In this document: piece by piece, positions 1 to 8,253 of the stretch
Layout: each line of letters starts with the position of its first letter
Numbering within the stretch: the first letter of the stretch is position 1
Source of the DNA: Prorocentrum cordatum
Lineage: Eukaryota > Sar > Dinophyceae > Prorocentrales > Prorocentraceae
DNA: 21,914 bases
Assembly: GCA_963575745.1 (NCBI GenBank)
Contig: CAUYUJ010020263.1
Span: forward strand, 1 to 21,914
Direction: 5' to 3'
Notes under the pieces: model-generated
What the model saw: the letters and a program-made list of their open reading frames with translations, nothing else
What the model was told of the DNA's origin: nothing
The model's database searches: none
Program-made: the position numbers and the translations under genes

Positions 1-18
1 TGGTGGTGGTGGTGGTGG
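1..18. repeat. (TGG)6 microsatellite
   Basis: Six perfect TGG units at the window edge; the tract probably continues upstream of the window. Confidence 0.9.
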
Positions 19-170
19 AAAACAGGCCCATCAGAAGCGATGCCGCTGTCGCTGCCCGTCCCTCGCCGCCGCGGCTGGAAGCAAATCGCCCCGAGGTCTC
101 TCGGCCAGAGCGCGCCCAGGGAGACGTCCAGGGACCAGCGGCATGCTGTTAATTCGAAGACGCCTACGTA

Positions 171-227
171 TGGCAAATCGCCGCCGCCCCCTGCCTTTGA
201 AAGGAAGGGGGCGGCGGTGATTCGCCA
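171..227. repeat. Imperfect hairpin palindrome
   Basis: Arms 171-192 and 206-227 are inverted copies of about 22 bp (TGGCAAATCGCCGCC... against TGGCGAATCACCGCC...) with two mismatches. The centre carries a smaller CCTTT/AAAGG palindrome, so the whole 57 bp can fold. No flanking duplication is evident. Confidence 0.8.
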
Positions 228-389
228 CAGCTTCAGGAAACGTCTACATGGCCACACGTTTGGGCAAAGCTTGGCCACGCTGTTGGGCCATGTGTCCCCC
301 CAGCCGTTGTGGAAACCTTTCGGGGAGCACGGGGGGGAGGAAGAGGAGGATGAGGAGAGGGTGGGAAAGGAGGAGGATGAGAAGGATGC

Positions 390-1290
390 GGAGACCTTTC
401 GGGAGCTTCTGGGGTCATTCTTGGAGCCTTCTGGGAGCTTCCCGGGGGCCCCTTGGAGGCCTTTTGGGGGCCTCTTTTGGGCCTCTCGGTGGCCTTTGGG
501 GGCTCTCCAAGACTCTTGGAGACTTCTTTGGTCGTCTTGCATCGTTCCTGGCCCGTCTGACGCCATCGGAAGACGGCTTGGGAGCCTCTTTGGCTCTTCT
601 TGGGGCCCTCTTGGGGCGCTTCAGGGTCGTCTCGAAGGCCATCTTGGGCATCTTTTGGAGGCCTCTTGGGCCGCCTTGGTGCCCTTGGGGGGGGTCGTCT
701 TGGGGGCCTCGTGGGCCGTCCTGAGGCCCTCTCGGAAGCCTCTTGGGCGATCTCTTGGGGGCCTCTTGGGGGCAGTCCTGGGCCGTCGGAGATGCCGATG
801 TGAAGCAGATGCCGAAATCCTTGAAAAACTAGCAGATAATCGAGGATGTTGGCCTCGTCGTGCCTTCCTGGAGGACCTCTTGGAGGCCTCTTGGGCCCTC
901 TTTCAGGGCCTCTTGACCGCTCCATGGGCCGTCTTGGGCTCTCTTGGACCATCTTGTCGGTCTTGGCGGCATCGTGGGACTGTCATTGGAGGCCATCTTG
1001 GGGCTATCTTGGGCTCTCTTGGGGCCATCTTGCCCGTCTCGGAGGCCATCTTGGCCGTTCTGGAGGCCATCTTGGTCGCCCAGAGCGTCTAGTGTGGCCG
1101 GTGTGTTGGGCCTAGGACCGCCACCATGCCTAGGCCGTGGACCTGTGGGCTTCTCGGAAGCCTTTTGGGGCCTCATGGGGGCATCTTCAGGGTCTCGTGG
1201 AAGCTTCTCCTTTGGAGCTCCTGGATACCTTTGGAGGCCTTGGGGGCCTCCCTCTGTGGGCTCTCTTGACGGCTTCGTGGGCCGTCCTGA
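390..1290. repeat. Degenerate GGCC/CTTGG low-complexity repeat
   Basis: About 900 bp built from variants of GGCCTCTTGGG and GGCCATCTTGG at irregular 10-30 bp spacing. Stop codons are scarce in the motif, so long frames are open on both strands (Gly/Leu/Trp/Ser-rich on plus, Pro/Arg/Lys-rich on minus). I see no domain and treat the region as non-coding satellite-like DNA, though a repetitive protein cannot be excluded. Confidence 0.7.
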
Positions 1291-1919
1291 ACGCTCTTAT
1301 ACCAGCAAAGTTATACAAGCTACTTGTAGTTTCAGCGCTTTTCGCCTCTGGGGCGACCCTTGGGGCTTCCACTGCGGCTCAATAGACTCCCACCAGCCCC
1401 AGGACAGTCCCCAGGGGTCATCTGAGGCTACGTTGGAAGCATGGAGTCCGAACTTCGTTCGCGAGCCTTCGAGAATGAGATTGCTAGAATGGGATGGACA
1501 GTGAGATCAAAGGTGAGATCGACAGTGAGGGTGAGTGTGACATTGGTTGTGCGCAGCCTCGTCATCACGCGTCGTCGCTAACTCGAGGGCGCGTCATCAG
1601 CATCGTCATCATTGCGCCCATCGCATTTGCGGGCAGCTGGTTCTTTCCCCCCACCCCCCAACCTCCTTATCATCCGAAGGGTGGTCGTATAGGTACCCAT
1701 GTCTTGGGCCCGCCCGATGCGGGGAGGAACAAAAAGGTACTAACACGGCTACTCCCTGGACCTATCGCGGGATGCGTTCTGACCAGAACTCCGCTGATCC
1801 AGCCATGGCGACGAGAGCTCTCCAGAACGAGCAGCAGCATCCGCACCTCTTCCTCCCCTGACGCTGCCTGCCCATCGGCAGGCAGAGTCGAACAAGGAGA
1901 AACGGCATAACCATAAATT
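1291..1919. other. Unassigned unique-looking DNA
   Basis: No repeat or recognised gene is visible. A plus-strand frame at 1494-1910 (138 codons) has a short hydrophobic stretch (VISIVIIAPIAFAGSW, about residues 35-50) but no known domain, and other frames are open nearby. A TACTAAC branch-point-like string lies at 1738-1744. Neither is enough to call a gene. Confidence 0.4.
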
Positions 1920-2053
1920 TTGGCGCTCCGCGCGGAGTTCTTGGATCCGCGCTGAACACCCCTCCCTGGCGCGCGGAGCGCGCCAGGTGCGTCGCTGGAG
2001 GCGCCGCCAGGAGGGGCCCAGCGCGGATCCAAGGACTCCACGCGGAGCGCCAA
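1920..2053. repeat. Fold-back element, ~50-bp arms
   Basis: Arms 1920-1970 and 2005-2053 are inverted copies: TTGGCGCTCCGCGCGGAG and TTGGATCCGCGCTG on the left are matched on the right strand-reversed with a few substitutions. The 34-bp spacer holds an inner palindrome (CTGGCGCGC, GGA, GCGCGCCAG) and the arms hold CTCCGCGCGGAG, itself palindromic. It resembles a fold-back or MITE-type element, but no clear target-site duplication is seen. Confidence 0.85.
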
Positions 2054-2076
2054 CAGTTTTTGTTTATGTTTTTTTG

Positions 2077-2175
2077 TTTGTGTGTGTGTGTGTGTTAAAA
2101 CATATATATATATGTATATATATATATATGTATGTATGTATATATATGTGTATAATTGTATATGTATGTGTTAAA
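2077..2175. repeat. (GT)n and (TA)n microsatellites
   Basis: A short GT run (about 2077-2096) is followed by TATATATG-type dinucleotide repeats to about 2175, directly after the fold-back element. Confidence 0.9.
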
Positions 2176-2419
2176 GATAGAAAAACATAGGGAGGAGCAA
2201 GGAAGCTCCACTCCGCACGGAACTGGGGGCCACGGCTTCCGGGCGCCCGCGAATGCGGCCACCCTTCGCTCCGAGCGCCCGCCCGGGCCCCGCATCCCCC
2301 AGGAGGGGCCGCGCCGCCGCCCTGACGGCCCCGGGGGGGCGACCTTCTGCACGCCCGCTGGGCGCCGCGCGGCGGGATCGCGACGGGATGCGCGGCAAGG
2401 CCGCGGGGCCCCTTCCGGC
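2176..2419. other. GC-rich unassigned DNA
   Basis: Very GC-rich sequence with frames open on both strands. No domain, repeat family or RNA gene was recognised. Confidence 0.4.
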
Positions 2420-2427
2420 GCCCAGAG

Positions 2428-2587
2428 TTCGGTCGGGCACGTCCCCCTACAGGCGGATTTTGGACGAAGGATAAACATATTCGACAACTATTCAAGATAG
2501 GGGAACACATGCTAACACAAATCGTCCCCACAATATTTTTGGACTATTTTTGAATATTCCTCCTGTAGAGGGACAGGCCCGACTTAA
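2428..2587 (+). mobile_element. TIR element E1 (160 bp)
   Basis: A non-autonomous TIR element. The ends read TTCGGTCGGGC and, from the other end, TTAAGTCGGGC; similarity continues as a ~27-bp TIR (GTCGGGC-N2-GTCC-N2-CTACAGG-N-GGA). It is flanked by a perfect 8-bp duplication GCCCAGAG at 2420-2427 and 2588-2595. TCGTCCCC lies at offset 95, exactly as in E2, and the right sub-terminal part (GGACTATTTTTGAATATTC) is shared. It has no coding capacity. An 8-bp duplication with short TIRs suits hAT-like MITEs or introner-type elements; the superfamily is inference. Confidence 0.85.
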
Positions 2588-2669
2588 GCCCAGAGGGAAG
2601 CCGACGGGCAAGGGCCAGGCGGGGCCGATTGCAGCCTCCTCTCTTCAATTAGGAGGGGGTGGGCGTGCA

Positions 2670-3027
2670 GTGGAAGCCCGCGCCAAGAAGCACCCCGCTT
2701 GCCTCCAGGGTGCCCTGGGCTTCTCGGGTTTCGGTGATCTTGCTGTGGAAAACGCGACGTTCCCACGCCAGAAATCAATGCGCGTCCTGTGGTCTCAGGG
2801 TTTGGCTTCTTGTGGAAGGTATCTTGTGGACTGGCCTCCACTGTACAGTGGAAGCCCGTGCCAAGAAAAACACCCCGCTTGCCTCCATGGTGCCCAGGGT
2901 TCCTCGGGCTTCGGTGTTTCTGCGATGGAAAGCGTGCATCCCCCGCACCGACAAAAACCAGTGGTGGCCCCTGGGTCTTAGGGTTGGGCTTCTTCTGGGA
3001 GGCTTCCTGTGGTCGAGCCCCTGCTGT
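2670..3027. repeat. 178-bp tandem duplication
   Basis: Two diverged copies, 2670-2847 and 2848-about 3027, both beginning GTGGAAGCCCG and carrying CACCCCGCTTGCCTCCA and a late TGGGCTTCTTCTGG/TTGGCTTCTTGTGG block. A minus-strand frame is open through both copies and reads them in register, but I recognise no domain. Confidence 0.75.
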
Positions 3028-3358
3028 AGGTTGTGGAGGACGATCACTGGAGAGGAAACATGTTGCCAAATCATCTCCGGATTTCTAGAGAACGTGATAA
3101 ACCTGTTTAAAAAAGGCAAAGCACAGGTTTCAAACATTTCCAGGACATTTTTCCGACATTCTAAACACATTTTGGCATTCGATGATAGGCTTGTTAGGGT
3201 GTCCATTGTCGTGGCATCCACGACTGTAAGCGCCACGTGCGGCTTTGGAGAGGGGGCTCTGGAGAGGGGGCCGTCCTGCTTCGATGTCGGTCGTGGAGCC
3301 TCTTCGCGGCCGAGGCTCACCGCTGCCAGCCAAGAGCCCCTTCGCTCCTCGCCGAGCG
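3028..3358. other. Unassigned DNA
   Basis: Moderately AT-rich then GC-rich sequence with no repeat, RNA or gene recognised. Confidence 0.4.
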
Positions 3359-3452
3359 TCGAGTCGGGCGTGTCCCTCGACAGGAGCAGAGTATTCAAGA
3401 CCAGTCCCGAAATGGTCTGGGGACGATTTCTCCACTATTTCTGTTTATTTCT

Positions 3453-3453
<1 letters not shown>

Positions 3454-3496
<43 letters not shown>
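3454..3496. repeat. T43 homopolymer
   Basis: Forty-three consecutive T, followed by CTCCCCCCC; lies inside TIR element E3. Confidence 0.95.
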
Positions 3497-3574
3497 CTCC
3501 CCCCCCTTTCTTTTTTTGTTTTTGTTTAAAAAAATAATATTATTATATACATGATAATAATATTTGTGCAAGCA

Positions 3575-3680
3575 ACTCTCTCTCTCTCTATATATATATA
3601 TTAATGTATATATCTGTATATATAAAGATTTCACTATATATATGTATACATATATATATATATATATATATATAAGAAAA
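3575..3680. repeat. (CT)n/(TA)n microsatellite
   Basis: CT then TATATA dinucleotide repeats with interruptions, inside E3 between the homopolymer and its right end. Confidence 0.9.
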
Positions 3681-3757
3681 CACTTTTCATGCTTATTTTA
3701 TGTTTCGTCCAAAATCCTGTAGGAGGGCATGCCCGTAGGAGGGCATGCCCGGCCTCA

Positions 3758-4255
3758 ACCTGGCGCTCCCTCTGGCAGCACGCTGGCCGCACCGCTCCTC
3801 CCCCCCCGGGCCGCTCCGAGGCCCACGGCTCGGCTCGAGCGACGGTGCCCCGCCGGCGAGCCGTGCTCTCCGTGCGGCTTCCCCCCCCGTGGGTTCGGCG
3901 GCCGCCCTTCCGACGGCGACGATGGGGGCGACCAGCCCAGGGGCGGGCATAACAGCCGGGGCCCTGAAGAAGGAACCCTTTTCGTTGGGGAGGGGCTCGG
4001 TGTTCCTTGATTGTTCTACAGTTTGCCTTCTGTTTTCCTTATGTTCTCGATGGGAAATCGAAGTTTAACTTCTGGAGAAAAGGGGCCTCGTTCCTTATTT
4101 AGGGTTCCTTAGGTCAACGCCCAGTCTGTACACGTATTCGCCCGAGAGCCTTTTCGAAGACATAGATCATCGGCGCACCTGAATACTCCCCTGGGCTAGT
4201 CGCCCCTGTCGTCGCCTCTGAGCTCACGGGACGGAGGCTGGTGAACCCTCTTGGG
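3758..4255. other. Unassigned GC-rich DNA
   Basis: Several frames are open (for example 3745-4068 plus) but none shows a recognisable domain. I see no repeat family or RNA gene. Confidence 0.35.
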
Positions 4256-4380
4256 TCCGTCTCTGGCGCCGATTCTGGCGTCGACTGGCGTCTGGGAGTC
4301 GACGAGAGATAGAGCGCCGATTCGGCGTCGGTTCGGCGTCGACTCGGCATCGAAGCCTCTGTCGTCGACTGGCGTCCCTC
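4256..4380. repeat. GGCGTCGACT-type short repeats
   Basis: Repeated GGCGTCGACTGGCGTC modules flank three 11-bp units (GATTCGGCGTC, GGTTCGGCGTC, GACTCGGCATC) at about 4319-4351. A related TCGA-rich tract recurs at 7185-7245. Confidence 0.7.
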
Positions 4381-4388
4381 GGCTCGGC

Positions 4389-4737
4389 CCGCCCTCCTCC
4401 TCCTCTGCCTCCTCCTCCTCCTCATTCTCCTCCTCCTCCCCTTCCTCCTCCTCCTCCTCCTCCTCCTCCTCCTCCTCCTCCTCCTCCTCCTCTTCTCCTC
4501 TCTACTTCTTCCCCCTTCCTCCTCGCTTTTTTTCTCCTCCTTGTCCTCCTCCTGCTCCTCCTGTCCACCTCCTCCAGCCTCCTCCTCCCCTCCTCCTTCC
4601 TCCCTCCTCCTCCTCCTCCTCCTCCTCCTCCTCCTCCCTTCCTCCCCCTTCCTCCTACCTACCCCTCCCTCCCCCTCCTCCTCCTCTTGCTCCTCCTCCT
4701 CCCCCCCCCCTTTCTCCTCCTCCTCCTCCTCGCCCCC
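4389..4737. repeat. (TCC)n pyrimidine tract
   Basis: About 350 bp of near-pure pyrimidine dominated by TCC. It ends at CGGAG immediately before an exon-like segment, so it could serve as an intron polypyrimidine tract. The minus-strand poly-Arg/poly-Glu reading is treated as an artefact. Confidence 0.9.
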
Positions 4738-4741
4738 GGAG

Positions 4742-4864
4742 GCGAGCTGGACCTGGCGACGGGCCGCTACGCCGTCACGCTGGCGGACGCGGGCGGCACG
4801 ACCAAGAAGGCGCGCGCGCGCAAGCCCAGACCACCTCGAGCCGTGAAACAAAATCACGACTGGA
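4742..4864 (+). CDS. Exon-like fragment, SH3-like 'GRYxVxL' motif
   Basis: Following a pyrimidine tract and a possible acceptor AG (4740-4741), the frame reads GELDLATGRYAVTLADAG and then a basic TTKKARARK segment, before drifting into less protein-like sequence. The pattern G-x-x-D-x-x-T-G-R-Y-x-V-x-L-x-D ending in K-A-R-A-R resembles the last strands of small SH3/Tudor-like barrels common in algal and protist proteins; that is family knowledge applied by eye. A donor-like AG|GTTG occurs at 4864-4868. No start codon, partner exon or stop was found, so this may be a single exon or a gene relic. The frame and borders are uncertain. Confidence 0.35.
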
Positions 4865-5066
4865 GGTTGTTCGCTATCTTCGGCCTCTGGGGGCCCTTCC
4901 CGGGCCTCGGGGCCATCAAAGAACGACTCAGGATGAGAAACCCGTCCCGGGGAAGGGGTCCATACCTCTGGGGGTCGACGCCGTGAAAAAATCACGACGT
5001 CGGAGGTCTGGGGTCGGGGCTCGAGGATCGAGGCTCGAGGATCGAGAGGATCGAGGATCGCGGGTG
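4836..5066. repeat. Short duplication and GAGGATCGAG repeats
   Basis: GCCGTGAAA followed by AATCACGAC occurs at about 4840 and again at about 4980. The tract 5017-5066 then repeats GGCTCGAGGATCGAG modules. Confidence 0.65.
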
Positions 5067-5222
5067 CGAGCAGGGGATCGGCTACGGACTCGATGTGCCC
5101 CAGAATTGATTCGTGCGTCGAGTCCGAGAACAATGCGTATCATGCTCGTAGGCCTCTGAACCCTACACGCATCTTTGGGCACCTCCGACGAGAACATCAA
5201 GTTTTCAAGGGCGCCCTCGGGG

Positions 5223-5349
5223 GCGCGAAGTTATTCGCGCTTCGCGCTTCGGCTCCGATTCCCCCTCATCCTCCTCTCCTCCCCTGGGAAGCGGAGCGAG
5301 AGCGCGAAATTATTCGCACTTCGCGCTTCGCGCAGCGCGAATTGCGAAA
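5223..5349. repeat. Two GCGCGAA/TTCGCGC palindromic modules
   Basis: GCGCGAAGTTATTCGCGCTT at 5223 recurs as GCGCGAAATTATTCGCACTT at 5302. The second module ends with TTCGCGC-A-GCGCGAA (about 5326-5341), an odd palindrome. Confidence 0.75.
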
Positions 5350-5420
5350 TTGGGAGCCCTTGCTCTAGGGACGTTCGATGCTCGTTTTGGGGACCCTCCT
5401 GGGGCCCACCTTACGGACCT

Positions 5421-5563
5421 GTTCGACTCAGGTTCGGCTCAAGTTCGACTCAAGTTCGACTCAGATTCGACGCAGGTTCGACGCAGGTTCGACGCAGGTT
5501 CGACTCAGGTTCGACTCAGGTTCGACTCAGGGTCGACTCAGGTTCGACGCAGTTTCGACGCAC
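5421..5563. repeat. 11-bp tandem array, 13 units
   Basis: Thirteen units of GTTCGACTCAG follow one another with substitutions but no insertion or deletion, giving 143 bp. Units 5-7 and 12-13 carry GACGCAG or close variants instead of GACTCAG. The period is close to one helical turn. Confidence 0.95.
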
Positions 5564-5625
5564 GAGTGGAGCGAGTGGCTCCAGGAAGGTCCCCAGAATG
5601 AGCATCTAAGGGACGGGGCTTGATG

Positions 5626-5740
5626 CAAACGGGGGTCAGCCTCGGCGCTGGATCTTGCAGGATCCTGCAGGGCCAGCGGTACACTGACCCGGGCTTGGGT
5701 GCAGGATCCTGCAGGATCCTGCAGGATCTCCCGGGGGGCG
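5626..5740. repeat. GGGTCAG / GGATCCTGCA palindromic module
   Basis: GCAAACGGGGGTCAGCC, then GGATC-TGCAGGATCC repeats (perfect palindrome GGATCCTGCAGGATCC), then an inverted CTGACCC. A related copy lies at about 18904-18990. Tandem GGATCCTGCA units occur at about 5703-5728. Confidence 0.75.
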
Positions 5741-5759
5741 CTCCCTGGGCGTTTGCTGA

Positions 5760-6119
5760 ATGGGGGGGGGCGATACACGGGGGGGGGGAAGAATGGTGCA
5801 CGTTTCGGACCCTGAAGTCTGCCTCTTGTGCCCTAAAGGGTCCCCTTGGGGGCCCTGCAGGGCTCCTTTTCTGCAGCCCTCGCTGCCCCCTCACTTGTCC
5901 CACTCCCATGGCGCGGCGCTCAAGCTCATGGTCTGCGCGGCGTGCGCGAGGATCTGGCCACGGAGCGAGCGGGTCCTGTGGGGCCACTGCTGCACGCCAA
6001 ACCATGGGGAAACCAGAAGGTGCCGATGCAGAGGGCGTCACCCGCATTACAGGCGGCCTTCTGCGGGCGTCACTGTGGACACTGACAATCCCTTGCAGTG
6101 TTCTCACACGCACGCCTGA
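5760..6119 (+). CDS. Cys-rich open frame, uncertain
   Basis: A 119-codon frame with a Cys/His-rich character: VCLLC near residue 25, VCAAC near residue 58, GHCC and CRC after it, and CSHTHA at the end. Paired Cys-x-x-Cys dyads could suggest a zinc-binding fold, but spacing matches no family I know. The reading starts in a poly-G tract, which argues against its ATG being used. Intron-like acceptor strings (CCTTGCAG at 6093-6100, CTTGGCAG at 6155-6162) suggest a split gene could lie here instead. Overlapping frames at 5846-6085 and 5620-6195 are also open, so coding status is doubtful. Confidence 0.15.
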   Translation: MGGGDTRGGGRMVHVSDPEVCLLCPKGSPWGPCRAPFLQPSLPPHLSHSHGAALKLMVCAACARIWPRSERVLWGHCCTPNHGETRRCRCRGRHPHYRRPSAGVTVDTDNPLQCSHTHA

Positions 6120-6202
6120 GGCTTTTTGCGGTTTTGCGGCCCCCTGCTCTTCATCTTGGCAGGTGGGCGACTGGTCCTCGCTGAGGGGTCTTTGATGGGA
6201 GC

Positions 6203-6403
6203 GTGGAGCTCAAAAAAGGGCGAGAGCTGGCCAGAATCGTGGAGGGCATCTGCAGGGGCTGCCGTTTGGCCGCTCTGGGCCTCGGGGGGCCCTCCACGGG
6301 CCCCGGGGCCGTGAACAGAACGGTTCGGGCCCTGGAGACGTTTTCCAGACCTCGGGGGACACCCTGGGACCACACGGTGTCAAAATCGAAGTGCTGTTGC
6401 TGA
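6203..6403 (+). CDS. Exon-like fragment with Cys-rich C-terminus
   Basis: The frame from the ATG at 6203 reads ELKKGRELARIVEGICRGC, a plausible amphipathic helix, then RLAALGLGGPSTGPGAVNR and TVRALETF, and ends SKCCC with TGA at 6401-6403. Composition is balanced, unlike the surrounding repeat frames. The three terminal cysteines come from the first codons of the downstream TGN repeat, so the natural end may have been overrun by repeat expansion. An acceptor-like CTTGGCAG lies 41 bp upstream (6155-6162), and the frame is open between it and the ATG apart from a TGA near 6179. I do not recognise the protein. It could be the last exon of a decayed gene or chance. Confidence 0.25.
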   Translation: MELKKGRELARIVEGICRGCRLAALGLGGPSTGPGAVNRTVRALETFSRPRGTPWDHTVSKSKCCC

Positions 6404-6575
6404 TGCTGTGGCTGAGGATGTTGTTGTTGCTGATGACGATGACGATGGTGCTGATGCTGGTGATGATGCTGATGCTGATGGTGGTGGTGGTGGTGGTGAT
6501 GGTCATGATGATGCTGATGAGGAGGATGATTATGATGATTATGGTAGTGGTCACGATGATGCTGATGCTGCTGCA

Positions 6576-6606
<31 letters not shown>

Positions 6607-6905
6607 ATGATGGTTTGCTGCTGCTGATGATGTGCTACTGTTGAGGATGATGACGACGATTATGTTGATGCTGATGATGATGTGTATGCTTTTGATGAAT
6701 CTGATGGGGATGATGAGGATTGTGCTGCTGATGATGATGATGAGGACGGTGGTGGTAGTGTTATTGATGCTGATGCTGCTGATGATGCTGATAATGATGA
6801 GGATCCTGATGATGATGAGGGGACTGATCTTGGATGATGATGATGATGCTGATGATGATGATGATGATGATGATGAGGAGGATGAGGAGGAGGAGGAGGA
6901 GGAGG
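6395..6905. repeat. TGN trinucleotide repeat (TGA/TGC/TGG/TGT)
   Basis: About 510 bp in which almost every triplet starts with TG, passing from TGC/TGG-rich to GAT/GAG-rich. It yields Met/Leu, Asp/Ala or Ile/Thr homopolymer-like frames on either strand, none interpreted as protein. Confidence 0.9.
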
Positions 6906-6962
6906 GTGATAAGGAGGTGCAGGAGGAGGTGTTAGAGTGGGAGGGAGGGATTTGGAGGAGAG

Positions 6963-7193
6963 ATGAGCAACGCGTTCCGGCAGGTCAAAGGCGATAACCT
7001 CGAGTTCGTGCGCAGGTACGTGTGCCCGGAGCTGCTGCTGTCGAAGCAGCGGCGGCCTTTCAGCTGGTCGGAAGCCCTGCGGTGCGGCGGGCCCGGGTCG
7101 GATTGTGTGTTCGCTGCTCCTGGGGGGAGTGAGGCGGCGGGAGCCTTCTATATCTTTGTAATTCCGTCTTTAGAGTGCCTTAGCGTCGACTAG
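6963..7193 (+). CDS. Exon-like open frame downstream of TGN repeat
   Basis: The ATG at 6963 follows GGAGAG. The 76-codon frame reads SNAFRQVKGDNLEFVRRYV, then CPELLLSKQRRPFSWSEAL, with balanced composition. A good donor-like AG|GTACGT lies at 7014-7021, so only 6963-7015 (about 18 codons) may be exonic; alternatively the frame continues to the TAG at 7191-7193. Upstream, the frame does not join the TGN repeat cleanly. I do not recognise a family. Evidence is protein-like composition and the splice-like junction only. Confidence 0.25.
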   Translation: MSNAFRQVKGDNLEFVRRYVCPELLLSKQRRPFSWSEALRCGGPGSDCVFAAPGGSEAAGAFYIFVIPSLECLSVD

Positions 7194-7295
7194 TGCTTGG
7201 TAGTCGATGGCGTAGTGCCGATTGAGCGTCGAGTAGCATCGATTGGCAAGAACCGCTGTTAGCCAGCGCGGGCCCCAAACAGTTGGTTTCTAGCT

Positions 7296-7560
7296 ATATA
7301 TGTTCTGCAATCGATGTGGAACGATATATGTGGTGCAATCCATGGGTTGAGAATACTTTCTGCTCGCAGTGAGTTGTCAAATCACATGCTCTTGCATTCA
7401 TGCCACCCCACCCACCCAGCATGCTCTATGTGGAGCTATACATATATATGTAGCTATACACACATCCATATATGTATATAGTGATGTGTGTGTGTGGTGG
7501 AATGGGGCAATCTGGCTGGCGCAAGCTAGGTGGTGCACCCTATGTGGTGCAATTGTTCTT
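7296..7560. repeat. GTGGTGCAAT degenerate repeats
   Basis: Repeated TGTGGTGCAATC-like words interleaved with TATATG microsatellite. The same tract recurs at 8565-8612 and 11615-11790, always ahead of the 600-bp core repeat or following the B module. Confidence 0.7.
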
Positions 7561-7567
7561 TACCCAT

Positions 7568-8100
7568 GCGTTGACACATCCCGTGCTCTTGCAACCATCC
7601 CACCCACCCACCCACAATCTGGTTTGCAAAACCCATGCGGTGGCGATTGCGATGCGTGCTTGGCGTCGGCTGGTGCAGCTCCGCGGCCGCGCCAATCCTG
7701 GCACGCGCGCGCAGCGACCAGCTAGTTTGGCGTCACCGACGCGGCCGCGATGGTGCTCGCCGCTGGGCGCATCCCAGCGGCCACTTCATTGCGAGTCGGC
7801 GACTTGGGCAGGCGCGATGATGATAGTGGCGATGCTGGTCACGATGTTCGCACCGACGCAGGCGCGGCCATTGCGGGCGCCGGTGCTGATCACGCCGACG
7901 ACGATGACGGCGTACTCGCGTTGCTGATGAAGGTTTTGGAACGAGGTCGACATGCGCGCGCGGCCGACGCGCGAGAGTGGCCCGCATGGTTTTATTTGAC
8001 ACGGGTCGTACCCCCCCGAGCACGCGCGCAAAGGGCGTGCGAATGATATCCGCATGTGGCGCCAGAGGCCCGTTTGGCAGAATTTCATGAATATGTTGAA
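7568..8100. repeat. Composite repeat core A, copy 1
   Basis: Begins GTTGACACATCCC, includes GCTAGTTTGGCG, GCGCATCCCAGCGG, GATGATAGTGGCG, GATGAAGGTTTTGGAACGAG, a CG-alternating block and TGGCGCCAGAGGCCCG, and ends ATGAATATGTTGAAAA. Compared with copy 3 it lacks about 35 bp next to GCGCCT, between short direct repeats. Frames are shifted between copies, so I read it as a non-coding repeat. Confidence 0.85.
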
Positions 8101-8223
8101 AAGCCCATTGTTATTCCAATGAGAATTCGCATGCTGTTTTTTTGTTCTCTCCTTGTTTATAGTAAGTTTCCTGGACGCCCGATTTTGAAATCCTTCTGGA
8201 TCCGGAGGTTTTGAAGGATTTCG

Positions 8224-8253
8224 GCATGCGCGCGCGGCGACGCGCGCGCGTGC
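8224..8253. repeat. CG-alternating hairpin
   Basis: 13-bp arms GCATGCGCGCGCG and CGCGCGCGCGTGC around GCGA, a GNRA-type loop if transcribed. Related hairpins lie at 9496-9525, 9812-9840, 10966-10996 and 11312-11342. Confidence 0.85.

Larger units (their letters stand above)
3359..3757 (-). mobile_element. TIR element E3, internally expanded
   Basis: Inverted copy of the E1/E2 family. The left end (GTCGGGCGTGTCCCTCGAC from 3363) and the GGGGACGA motif at 3419-3426 sit where reversed E1 predicts. The right end has TTCGTCCAAAATCC, identical to reversed E1, then CTGTAGG and GCATGCCCG. Expansion of T and TA/CT repeats has stretched about 160 bp to about 400 bp. The right terminal TAGGAGGGCATGCCCG block is tandemly duplicated (3725-3751). 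Flanking 8-mers match at only 5 of 8, so the target duplication is uncertain. Confidence 0.7.

Noticed and set aside
40-1092. 350-codon plus-strand frame and overlapping 239-codon minus frame
   Set aside because: Both are open because the GGCC/CTTGG repeat lacks stops. Composition is repetitive, no domain is seen, and both strands are open over the same bases.
1119-1128. GCCACCATG strong Kozak-like start
   Set aside because: The frame that follows is short and made of the GGCC/CTTGG repeat, so it is likely chance.
1738-1744. TACTAAC branch-point consensus
   Set aside because: No matching exon pair is visible around it, and a 7-mer is expected by chance in a window this size.
3454-3496. Reverse-strand poly-A tail of a retrogene
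   Set aside because: It sits inside TIR element E3, with family sequence on both sides, and no gene-like sequence adjoins it.
4114-5133. 339-codon Arg/Glu-rich minus frame
   Set aside because: It is the reverse reading of the TCC tract, with no structure beyond low complexity.
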